From an uncultured Eubacterium sp. (GTDB taxonomy: Bacteria > Bacillota > Clostridia > Oscillospirales > Acutalibacteraceae), in contig NZ_CAKSZA010000001.1 in NCBI RefSeq assembly GCF_934525195.1, forward strand, positions 310,001 to 374,000: DNA of 64,000 nucleotides, written 5' to 3'. The notes beneath the pieces were generated by a model, which saw only the letters and a program-made list of their open reading frames with translations, made no database searches and was not told where the DNA came from. Shown piece by piece: positions 8,956 to 17,800 of the stretch (position 1 is its first letter; the number at the start of each line of letters is the position of its first letter). A program made the translations under genes and the position numbers.

Positions 8956-10089
8956 TTATTTTCCCTCGTAATAATTACCAAGGAATGAAAACTCGGGCAA
9001 TTCATCGGACAGAGCACAAAGCAAATCAAGAGTTTGTGCATCACGAACCGAGCCCAATATGTCAACATAAAAATAATAGTCAAATTTTCCGTTTGCAACA
9101 GGTCGTGATTCAAGTTTTGTAAGGTTAAGACCTGTCATAGAAAATCTGCCAAGCACTCTGTAAAGCGAACCTGTGCGGTGCGGAGCGGAGAAAATAAGCG
9201 AAATCTTTTCTGCATCCTCATCTATAACAAGTTCCTTTGAAATCACAATAAAGCGAGTGGTGTTGTTAGTTACATTTTGAATACCCTTGCGGATAATCTT
9301 CAAGCCGTATTTTTTTGCGGCAGATTCGCTGCAAATTGCGGCGATATTATTCTTTTCGCTTTCAGACACAAATTTTGCCGCAGCAGCTGTATTGCTGAAA
9401 GTAATCCCCGTAAAATCAAAATTTTTCAGGAAAATATTGCACTGACTGAGTGCCTGAGTGTGAGAATAAACATTCTCGATATCTTCAAATTTTACTCCCG
9501 GCTTTGCACAAAGGCAATGGTCAACCCTTAAATCATATGCACCAACAATGAAAAACTTGTACTTCATAATCAAATCATACGATTCGTGCACAGAACCGGC
9601 AGTTGAGTTTTCAACAGGAATGATTCCGAAGCGTGCTTTGTTTTGGTTAACAGCCTCAAAAACATCCTCAAATTGCTTGTGGAAATCAATCGGAGAATCG
9701 GGAAAGAGCGCCTTTGCAGCCTCTCCGCTGTATGCACCTTGAACGCCCTGACACGCAATCGGTTCGCCGTTTGCGGTGAGATTTTTTCCGCATTCGGCAT
9801 TGCCAATCAAATTGCGAAGTTCCTCACCACCGCCGATAATTTTGTGCTGAAGTGCTCTTGAAGCGTCCATAATAGCCGAAAAAACCGTCTTTATAACTTC
9901 GCCTTGTTCACCGCACTTTGATGCAACATCATCAAGAATTTCAAGTTCCCTTTGTTCATTAAGCACAGGAATTCCGTTTTGCACCTTATATTCGGCAACC
10001 TGACGTGAAATATCCATTCTTTTTAGCAAAAGAGGAATCAATTCATCATCCAATTTATCAATTTCGTTTCGTAGTTCCAACAAATCCAT
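8956..10089 (-). CDS. pheA: Bifunctional chorismate mutase/prephenate dehydratase
   Basis: Makes phenylpyruvate from chorismate via prephenate. 377 residues: AroQ-type chorismate mutase at about 1-85 (LRNEIDKLDDELIPLLLKRM, Arg/Lys/Glu active-site pattern), prephenate dehydratase at about 105-280 (GVQGAYSGEAA, TTRF motif in NNTTRFIVIS) and an ACT domain at about 290-377 with LTKLESRP, the phenylalanine-binding ESRP signature, so feedback inhibition by Phe is expected. ATG at 10089 follows GAGGAAAAAG. Located 16 bp after aroC. Confidence 0.96.
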   Translation of the reverse strand: MDLLELRNEIDKLDDELIPLLLKRMDISRQVAEYKVQNGIPVLNEQRELEILDDVASKCGEQGEVIKTVFSAIMDASRALQHKIIGGGEELRNLIGNAECGKNLTANGEPIACQGVQGAYSGEAAKALFPDSPIDFHKQFEDVFEAVNQNKARFGIIPVENSTAGSVHESYDLIMKYKFFIVGAYDLRVDHCLCAKPGVKFEDIENVYSHTQALSQCNIFLKNFDFTGITFSNTAAAAKFVSESEKNNIAAICSESAAKKYGLKIIRKGIQNVTNNTTRFIVISKELVIDEDAEKISLIFSAPHRTGSLYRVLGRFSMTGLNLTKLESRPVANGKFDYYFYVDILGSVRDAQTLDLLCALSDELPEFSFLGNYYEGK

Positions 10090-10105
10090 TAAAACTTTTT
10101 CCTCG

Positions 10106-11179
10106 TTACATCATTAAATCAAGCAGACCGATTGCAACCGCAGCCTCAACAACAGGTACTGCGCGAGGCACAATGCAAGGGTCGTGTCTGCCCTTAATCT
10201 CCAACTCGACATTTTCCATAGTTTGAAGATTTACGCTTCTTTGCTTTGAAGCTATTGACGGAGTCGGCTTGATTGCAACCGACACCACAATGGGTGCGCC
10301 GTCGGTCATTCCGCCCAAAACACCGCCGTTATTATTTGAAAGAGTGGCAACCTTGCCGTCTTTCATCTCGTATTCATCATTAACCTGTGATGCGTTTTTA
10401 TCGGCAAAATCAAATCCCAAGCCAAACTGAACGCCCTTGACCGCAGGAATTCCAAACAGAATTGACGCAAGTTTGCTTTCAACCGTGTCAAAAATATTTC
10501 CGCCGACACCGACAGGAAGTCCGACAGCGAAACACTCGACAACACCGCCGACGCTGTCAAGGTTAAGTCTTGCCTTTTCGACCTCCGCACGCATTTTTTC
10601 TTCAACGCTCTCATCAACAACCGAAAACGTCATTGACGAAAGTTTGTTGAGCATATCAACACTTATATCGTTATAATCAACCGCAGAGTCGCAAACCGAA
10701 CCGATTTGCCTGATATGAGCACCGACGGTAATTCCCTTTTGTGCAAGAATTTGTTTTGCAACAGCACCCGCAAAAACAATCGGTGCGGTAAGTCTGCCGC
10801 TAAAATGCCCTCCACCACGAACATCATTGAAGCCGTTGTATTTTACAAAAGCAGGATAATCGCTGTGGCTCGGACGAGGAACGGTCATTAAATTTGAATA
10901 ATCACCGCTCTTTGTGTTTGTGTTTTCAATTATCATAGCAAGCGGAGCGCCTGTCGTTTTGCCGTCAAGAACGCCCGACAAAATATGCGGAATATCCTTT
11001 TCAAGCCTCGGAGTTGCGGTTTTGTCCTTACCCGGAGCACGGCGTGACATATCCCTGTATATAGCCTCCGTATCAAGCTTTACGCCTGACGGAAGTCCGT
11101 CAATAACGCAACCTATCGCCTCACCGTGACTTTCTCCAAACACGGATATTTTGATGTTATCACCTATCGATGAAGACAT
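10106..11179 (-). CDS. aroC: Chorismate synthase
   Basis: Converts EPSP to chorismate with reduced FMN. 357 residues with the family signatures FGESHGEAIGCVIDGLPSG near the N-terminus, RRAPGKDKTATPRLEKD, GRLTAPIVFAGAVA and the C-terminal ...GRHDPCIVPRAVPVVEA. The start codon at 11179 lies inside the end of aroA (20 bp overlap), so translation is coupled. Third-to-last aromatic step in this cluster and the branch-point producer for pheA and tyrA. Confidence 0.97.
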   Translation of the reverse strand: MSSSIGDNIKISVFGESHGEAIGCVIDGLPSGVKLDTEAIYRDMSRRAPGKDKTATPRLEKDIPHILSGVLDGKTTGAPLAMIIENTNTKSGDYSNLMTVPRPSHSDYPAFVKYNGFNDVRGGGHFSGRLTAPIVFAGAVAKQILAQKGITVGAHIRQIGSVCDSAVDYNDISVDMLNKLSSMTFSVVDESVEEKMRAEVEKARLNLDSVGGVVECFAVGLPVGVGGNIFDTVESKLASILFGIPAVKGVQFGLGFDFADKNASQVNDEYEMKDGKVATLSNNNGGVLGGMTDGAPIVVSVAIKPTPSIASKQRSVNLQTMENVELEIKGRHDPCIVPRAVPVVEAAVAIGLLDLMM

Positions 11180-12368
11180 TTACATTACCTCCAATGCTGT
11201 TGAAATCATTGAAAAAGTCAGGATAAGACTTGTTTATGCTCTGTGCATCATCAATGGTGGAAAGCCCGTCAACGCCTGTTGCGGCAACTGTCATTGCCAT
11301 AACAATTCTGTGGTCGTTAAAGCCTTTCATATTTGCAGAATGAAGGTGTCCGCCGACAATTTCCATTCCGTCATCGGTTTCTGTGATATCCGCACCCATT
11401 TTCTTTAGATTATACAAAATACTTTTTATTCTGTCAGACTCCTTATATCTAAGCCTTTGAGCACCTTTGATTACGGTTTTACCGTCTGCATAAGCACCTG
11501 CAACCGCAAGTGACGGAACCATATCGGGAATATTGGTTGCGTCAATTTCAATGCCTTGAAGCTGTGATTTTCTGACAACAATGCCGTCATCACAAGCGCT
11601 TATATCTGCACCGAATCGCTTTAAAATATCAAGAATACCCTTGTCGCCCTGCACACTTTTGTCATCAAGTTCTGTCAGCGTAACATCTCCGAAAAGTGCA
11701 CCTGCAACCATAAAGAAAGCCGCCTGCGACCAATCCGCTTCAACCTTGTAATCTCGTTTTTGATAGACTTGATTGCCCGAAATAAAATATGAATTTCCTC
11801 GTTCCTCAACCTTAATGCCAAAATCAGACATAACCTTGACGGTCATATCAACATAAGGTTTTGATTGAAGCTCGGTTGTGAGGACAATTTCGCTGTCCCC
11901 GTCAAGAATAGGCAACGCAAGAAGAAGCCCCGTAATATACTGCGAGCTGACATCTCCCGCAATTTCAAACCTACCGGGAGTGAGTTGACCGCTGATTGTA
12001 AGCGGCAAAGTACCTGTGCAATCACACTTCACACCGTGTTCGGGGAGCAACTGAAGATATTCTCCGATCGGGCGCTCGGGAAGCTTGCCTCTGCCTACAA
12101 AAGTGACCTTTTTACCAAGTGCGGCAGCAACAGGAATCATAAAGCGAAGTGTCGAACCTGATTCAATGCAATCTGCAATCGGCTTGCCTTTGTTAAGTGC
12201 CGATATAACGCCCAAGGTCGCCTTCATATCGTTAGAATCTATAAGCGGCGACACAGTTCCTCCCCCTGCCAAAAAAGCGCAAATAAGGGCTCTGTGAGCG
12301 GCGGATTTTGACGGAGGAACCTGGACGGTTCCGCTGATATTCGATTTTTGTATCTTTGCTAATCTCAT
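11160..12368 (-). CDS. aroA: 3-phosphoshikimate 1-carboxyvinyltransferase (EPSP synthase)
   Basis: Joins shikimate-3-phosphate and PEP. 402 residues with the two-domain inside-out barrel fold. Visible motifs: VPPSKSAAHRALICA (substrate-binding Lys/Ser), ESGSTLRFMIPVAAALG and RLRYKESDRIKSI (the RxKESDR active-site motif). SGSTLRF replaces the commoner GNAGTAxR and is of the type often seen in class II enzymes of Firmicutes. Overlaps aroB by 4 bp upstream and aroC by 20 bp downstream. Confidence 0.95.
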   Translation of the reverse strand: MRLAKIQKSNISGTVQVPPSKSAAHRALICAFLAGGGTVSPLIDSNDMKATLGVISALNKGKPIADCIESGSTLRFMIPVAAALGKKVTFVGRGKLPERPIGEYLQLLPEHGVKCDCTGTLPLTISGQLTPGRFEIAGDVSSQYITGLLLALPILDGDSEIVLTTELQSKPYVDMTVKVMSDFGIKVEERGNSYFISGNQVYQKRDYKVEADWSQAAFFMVAGALFGDVTLTELDDKSVQGDKGILDILKRFGADISACDDGIVVRKSQLQGIEIDATNIPDMVPSLAVAGAYADGKTVIKGAQRLRYKESDRIKSILYNLKKMGADITETDDGMEIVGGHLHSANMKGFNDHRIVMAMTVAATGVDGLSTIDDAQSINKSYPDFFNDFNSIGGNVNVFIDR

Positions 12369-13423
12369 TGCTTTACTCCAAAAAACTTTGGTATATCGTC
12401 GTTCTTGATTTTTTGTGTAAATGATTCGCCTATTTTGCTCAAGAGAACAAAATTGATAGAGTCTGCCGTGCGTTTTTTGTCCGCATTCATACAGGATATA
12501 ATGTCCTGCAACGTGTGGCTGTCTTCTGTCATCAAGCTGTATTTTTTGAGCACATTTGCAATTCTTATCGATGTGCCCTTTTCTGTAATTCCGTTTTCCT
12601 CGCCGGCTTTGGTAATCATCACCATACCGATTCCCACCGCCTCGCCGTGAGAAATCGTTGTAAATCCGTGGAGTTTTTCAATAGCGTGACCTGCGGTGTG
12701 ACCGAAGTTGAGGAGTGCACGTTCGCCGTGTTCCTTTTCGTCACGCTCAACCACGCCAGCTTTTATGCCAACACATTCAAAAATAATATCGTCGATTATC
12801 TCTCTTGCATTTTGCTTTTCGGTCTTTTCAAACAAAGATGCTGATTTTATGCACCCTGTCTTGATAACTTCCGCCATACCGTCTGAAAAGAAGTGCGGAG
12901 TGAGTGTGTCAAGCGTGTTAGGGTCAATCAGCACCAAAATCGGCTGATGAAACGCTCCGCACAAATTCTTGCCCTGTGGCAAATCAACCGCAGTTTTACC
13001 GCCCACCGAAGAGTCAACCTGTGCAAGAAGCGATGTCGGAATTTGAACAAAATCAATTCCTCTGAGATAAATCGAAGCCGCAAAGCCTGCCATATCTCCG
13101 CACACACCGCCACCGAGAGCAACAACAAGGTCGCTTCTGGTCAAGCCGTTTTGTGCCATATATTCAACCATCGAGATAACCGTTGCAGTTGTTTTTGATT
13201 CCTCACCCGCTTCATAAACATAGGTGAAAACCTCATATCCAACCGCCTTGAGTTGTTCCTCAACAGTGTTGCCGTAAATCTTGTATACATTGGTGTCGCT
13301 TACCAAACAGACCTTGGAAGCTTTTGACACCTCTTTGATAAATTTTCCGCAAGAGGAGATAATGCCTTTTTCAATAAATATATTATACCCTTTGCCAACC
13401 TTAACGCTAAGTTCTCTCATCAT
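12365..13423 (-). CDS. aroB: 3-dehydroquinate synthase
   Basis: Second shikimate-pathway enzyme, NAD and divalent metal dependent. 352 residues: N-terminal Rossmann part with GGGVCGDMAGFAASIYLRG and the PTSLLAQVDSSVGGKTAVD signature; metal ligands in LNFGHTAGHAIEK and HGEAVGIGM. Two consecutive ATG codons at 13423 and 13420; the first overlaps the tyrA stop by 4 bp, so it is translationally coupled. DAHP synthase, aroE and aroK are not in the window; the type II dehydroquinase (aroQ) is about 31 kb away. Confidence 0.96.
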   Translation of the reverse strand: MMRELSVKVGKGYNIFIEKGIISSCGKFIKEVSKASKVCLVSDTNVYKIYGNTVEEQLKAVGYEVFTYVYEAGEESKTTATVISMVEYMAQNGLTRSDLVVALGGGVCGDMAGFAASIYLRGIDFVQIPTSLLAQVDSSVGGKTAVDLPQGKNLCGAFHQPILVLIDPNTLDTLTPHFFSDGMAEVIKTGCIKSASLFEKTEKQNAREIIDDIIFECVGIKAGVVERDEKEHGERALLNFGHTAGHAIEKLHGFTTISHGEAVGIGMVMITKAGEENGITEKGTSIRIANVLKKYSLMTEDSHTLQDIISCMNADKKRTADSINFVLLSKIGESFTQKIKNDDIPKFFGVKQ

Positions 13424-14247
13424 CCGATTTCTTCCTTAATCTTGTTTGCCCTGTTCATCAAATCTTTAAGCGCAGGTGAATCTTCGTTGACAATGTTGTA
13501 CTTAAACTGCATAAGGTTCGACACAAGGTCGTCAATTTCCCTGACAAGCGCTTCCTTGTTGTCAATGAAAAGGTCTGCCCACATATCCGCATTAATTCGA
13601 GCAACGCGGGAAACATCACGGTATGAGCCGGCGGAATATCCGGCATGTGACGGTGCAAGCGGAGAAAGAACATAGGAGCACGCAAGCACGTGAGCAATCT
13701 GCGATGTAAACGCAATCATTTCGTCGTGATGCTCGGGTGTTGTAACAACCGTTCTTGCAAAGCCCATACCCTGAGCAAGACCGACGAGTGCGTCAATCTT
13801 GTTGCGAGGTGTGCCGTCAACAGGCGTAACAATGAAACTTGCCTTGTCGTACAAAGTGTCAAGGCTGTTGTCGTAGCCGCCAACCTCTCTGCCTGCCATC
13901 GGATGTGCACCGATAAAATAAAAATCGAGTTTTTCCTGTTCTAAAGCACGGCATATTTTTGATTTGATACCGCAAGAATCGGATACAATGCTGTCTTTTT
14001 TGAAGCTGTTTTTGTGTTCCAAAATAAACGGCACAATAGCTTCGGGATAAAAATTAACAAAGGTGATGTCGGCTTCTGCCATGAGAGAGTCAATATCGCC
14101 CGTTCTGTCAATAACGCCGTCACGCAACGCCTTTTCGGTAACGGATGATGTTCTGTTCCATCCAAGGACTGTGTGATCGGTATTCTTTTTTAAGGTCTTT
14201 GCCAAACTGGCACCGATAAGACCTAAACCGCAAATTAAAATATTCAT
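13420..14247 (-). CDS. tyrA: Prephenate dehydrogenase
   Basis: NAD-dependent oxidative decarboxylation of prephenate to 4-hydroxyphenylpyruvate on the tyrosine branch. 275 residues: Rossmann GLGLIGASLAKTL at the N-terminus, the conserved GAHPMAGREVGG with catalytic His, and the helical dimerisation domain with SHAGYSAGSYRDVSRVA. No C-terminal ACT domain, so feedback control by Tyr through ACT is not expected, unlike the longer Bacillus enzyme. First gene of the eight-gene run, about 35 bases behind its promoter. Confidence 0.94.
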   Translation of the reverse strand: MNILICGLGLIGASLAKTLKKNTDHTVLGWNRTSSVTEKALRDGVIDRTGDIDSLMAEADITFVNFYPEAIVPFILEHKNSFKKDSIVSDSCGIKSKICRALEQEKLDFYFIGAHPMAGREVGGYDNSLDTLYDKASFIVTPVDGTPRNKIDALVGLAQGMGFARTVVTTPEHHDEMIAFTSQIAHVLACSYVLSPLAPSHAGYSAGSYRDVSRVARINADMWADLFIDNKEALVREIDDLVSNLMQFKYNIVNEDSPALKDLMNRANKIKEEIG

Positions 14248-14282
14248 TCTGTTTTCCTACCGATACATAAATATACATATTA

Positions 14283-14311
14283 ATTTTAACTTATATATCA
14301 CTCAATGTCAA
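14283..14311 (-). promoter_or_regulatory. Sigma-A promoter of the tyrA-aroBAC-pheA run
   Basis: TTGACA (14306-14311), 17 bp spacer, TAAAAT (14283-14288) on the minus strand, just upstream of tyrA. No T-box or terminator is visible in the short leader. Confidence 0.8.
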
Positions 14312-14474
14312 ATTATATACATAGAATGTAATAAATTGTTAACAAAAGCACAATCTGTTTGTGATTGTTTTCAAATGGTGACATTTTTTCACCGCTTGTT
14401 GACAAAAATCGTAAAGTCAAATACTGCAGTCGCAGATTTCATAGATTTTGTCCTTTTAACCACTAAAATCGTTA

Positions 14475-14589
14475 ATCCCCTCAGTCGCACATAAAATACA
14501 ACCGTTCCCCTAACCATTATGGGAGCCTGACTTATATTCCTCTCCTTGAAGCACGGTCTGTGCCGAGTGCAACGAGGCGGTGAGGTTAT
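14475..14589. repeat. Degenerate copy of the dispersed intergenic palindromic repeat
   Basis: Contains CCCCTCAGTCGCACAT (from 14477) and a decayed CCTCTCCTTGAAGC...GGCGGTGAGGTT (14539-14589), both recognisable from better copies at 35802-35859, 39421-39688 and 33045-33100. The rest of the interval 14312-14597 shows no gene. Confidence 0.6.
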
Positions 14590-14597
14590 ACATCTTA

Positions 14598-14635
14598 ACA
14601 AACAAAAAGACCGTGGAAAATCCACGGTCTTTTGT
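14598..14635 (-). terminator. Terminator of the giant-protein/micropeptide operon
   Basis: Perfect 12 bp stem AAAGACCGTGGA (14606-14617) and TCCACGGTCTTT (14621-14632) with an AAA loop; T-rich on the minus strand after the stem. Confidence 0.85.
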
Positions 14636-14645
14636 TTTTAATAAT

Positions 14646-14816
14646 TTATTCAGCATCTCCAAAAAGTCCCGGAGTTGCAGCACCGTTATGACCAAGTGAT
14701 CCGCCGTTATCACCGGTGTTAAGGTCCGGATCAGGTGGTGAAAGAGTCATAATTTTGTTGCCTGACAAAGCATACTTCCTGATTTCTAATTCAGGTTCAG
14801 TATAAAATTTTCTCAT
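14646..14816 (-). CDS. 56-residue micropeptide coupled to the giant surface protein
   Basis: ATG at 14816 with the near-perfect Shine-Dalgarno TAAGGAGGT nine bases before it, stop TAA at 14646, followed directly by the strong terminator. The N-terminus is MRKFYTEPELEIRKYALSG and the tail is Gly/Asn/Asp-rich (PPDPDLNTGDNGGS, ending FGDAE). No signal peptide, TM or Cys. It lies 24 bp after the giant gene and its start matches that of the micropeptide at 36071-36196 in M-[RK]-K-F-x(1,2)-E-P-x-[IL]-E-I-x-K-[FY]. Real translation is inferred from the ribosome site, position and this conservation. Function unknown; regulator, chaperone-like partner or precursor peptide are all possible. Confidence 0.75.
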   Translation of the reverse strand: MRKFYTEPELEIRKYALSGNKIMTLSPPDPDLNTGDNGGSLGHNGAATPGLFGDAE

Positions 14817-14840
14817 AACTATTACCTCCTTAGAAATTCA

Positions 14841-17800
14841 TTAAAATGCGCCTTGGTTTGTTGGAATTGTAGGTTCGGTGTACATTGTAACAAGTTTGCC
14901 ATCAGCATTTCTGTATGTTACATAAGCAACCCATGCAAGACCATATTTATCAATGTCCTTACCCTTGAGAGCTGTAGTATCAAATGAAATAACATACTGA
15001 TTACCGGCTGTTGCAACTGTTGACTTTGTTCTCATAACACCCTTGCCTGCATCTGCACCTGAATTCTCAAGTCTCAAGAGCTTAGCCAATCCCCTATTTT
15101 CCTCATCAGTAAAGGCTGTATCCTTAGTTTTAACAAGAATACCTCTTTCAACTAATTTGTAATTATTTTCATTTGGAACTGCAAATGTTGAAATGATAGA
15201 AATCTTTTGACCTGAAGAAATAACAAGTTGTGACTGAGTCTTAACAGAAACACCGTCCTTGTTTTGAGATGCATTGTCAATCAAACCAAACTCAACAGCT
15301 TGATCATACAAATCCTTTGTTACAGGGAGAAGAATTGTGTCTTCATGAACACGGAATGTGTAGTCTGTGCCATACATTACAACTTTGGCTTTACCCTTCA
15401 AATTAGTCTTTGCATATTCTGTAAATAGATAGTTAGTAGAATCATCGTTTGATTTAACAAGTCCATCTTCAGCATATAAATCGTTAACCTTATCAATCCA
15501 TTCAGCCTTATTGTCCTGTGCAATTTCAAGCCAAGCATAAACATGAGCATATGGATAGTATACAGGATCGGTTTCATTTCCATCATAAAAATAGGTTTGT
15601 CTACCAGGTTGCTCTGTAACGATATCGTTCTTTACATATTTATTCTTTGTTTTATCAAACGTTTTGGTGCTATATTTAATAATATTTCCACCATATCCGT
15701 CATCAAAATATGCACTAGGGTCATCTGGATTTACTGCATCCTTGCTACCTTCAATAAATGAAACCTCATCATTGTATTGCATATTCAACTCGATACGATT
15801 ATCTGTACTCATACCTTGGAGATAAATCACATCAACAGTATATGAAGCTTCGTTTGAGAAGTCATAATTAACTGTAATTGTTGTGTTCTTAGTTACAGTA
15901 ACGGTATCGCCTGCGTTATAAGGAACACCGTTTACAACAAAGTTTTTGAATGTGTAGTAAGGAAGAACAGGAGCCATATCTGCTGTAAGCTTAATTTCCT
16001 TGTTTTCTGCTACATAGTCTGTGTCGATTGTAACTGAGTTGACACCGTTTACGTAAGCAACTCTGAAATTAGTTCCTGTTTTTGATGGTTTCTCAGCTGT
16101 GAGGGTTGTGTTACCTTTAACAACAAATTCAATTTCAGAAGAAGTCTGAAGGAACTTCTTTTTAACAGTTGTTGATGGTGAATTCATCTCATAATACCAG
16201 TCAACAGGTTCACCGGTCGATGATGTAAATTTAACAACATCACCATAGAATTTATTGTATCCATATCTTTGTTCGCCACCTTCATAACACTCTACAGCAT
16301 ATTCCTTCAAATCTACACCGGAAAGTGAAGCAGAAATAGCAGCATCACAATCAGCCTGAGTAGCATATGTCTTACATTGAATTATAGTCTGATTATCATT
16401 TCTATCCTTCAATGTTACATTTGAATATGCATTAAGTTTATTAAGTGCATCTTGAACTTTAGTCTGATCATAAGCATCAGGGTCAGAAAGATCAGCTTTT
16501 AATTTTGACTTTGCAGCGTTAAGAGCCTCTTCGTCGATAGACTGTGTACCTGTGCTAAGTTTTTCAAACAAAGCAGTAATTTGTTTTGCTTCATCTGCCA
16601 AACCTTGCTTAGCTGTTGCGTCATTGTCATAGGTGCTATTTCTTTCTTCTTCAGTCTTATTGTAATAAACAAGAGCATTAATAGCATTCTGAACATCAAC
16701 TACTGATTGCATTGTGTACTTGTTTTGACCTTGAGCATAAATTTTAGCAATAAGGTCTGTAACAGCCTGGTCTACATCAGCAAATGACAATCTGCGAACA
16801 AGTGACTTAATAGCGTCATCAAGTGCTTTTGTAAGAGCGTCAACCTTATACTGGTCATCAGTATCTACATCGGTGATTTTTTCTGCTGAATAGATACCAC
16901 CGCTTGTAACTGCCGCAGAAGCTGTATTATATGCTTCTTCAAATTTTGCCCATGAAGTAGGCTCAATTATATTGCGTTCTTCGTCATAAATCTTTTTAGC
17001 ATCAGCAACTTTAGCAATTAATTCCTTGTTGCTTGCGCATTTCTTAAGACTATTTCTTGCATTGTAAAGAGCGTTATATCTCTTATCGCACTCTTTGAGG
17101 ATTGCTTCATAGCTCATATCCCAATACTTAAACAAAGTATCTGAATTACTGTCAATATTACTTGTAGTTGCATTTGCAAAAGCATTTTGAAGTGCAGTCC
17201 AAGAAGCTGTTGTGTATTGCTGTTGAGTGCTTAAGAATTCATCGCTTCCACATTCTTTAACAAGTTCAAACAATGGTGCAAGGTTGATGAATGAAGTCTT
17301 TTGATTAAAAGGCATACTTTCATAGCTGTAACCTGACCAGTTAGCACTCGCATAGCTATATCTCCAGAAGTAAACAATACCAAATTGTTTGTTAGAATTA
17401 TCTATTACATATGAATAAGCTGATGGTGTTGTTTTTTCAGTTAATTTAGTACAGGTTTGAGCATCTAATTTAACCTTTGTTCTGGTGTTAAATTTTGTCC
17501 AGCCATCCTTAGCATAAATACCGCCACGAGTCGGACCAGGAATACCTTCGGTTGTTCCAAGTTCTTTAACGAAGTCATGATTTATATCATTAACCAAAAC
17601 TTCTTTGCCTTGACTGTCCGCATCTGTCTCAACGCCATATGCCTTACACTTTACATTTTTCTCTGTACATTTAATTGAATCAATTAAGACATCTGCATTA
17701 TCATTTCTGAAAGTCAACTTACCGGCATACTTTTGAAGTTTTTGACCGCCGTCTTTATCCAATCCATAATTATTAGGATTTGGCCAGCCATAGCCCTGCT

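Noticed and set aside
14312..14474. T-box or Trp/Tyr riboswitch for the aromatic operon
   Set aside because: The promoter lies directly before tyrA and the leader is too short; no T-box sequence AGGGTGGNACCGCG-like motif is present.
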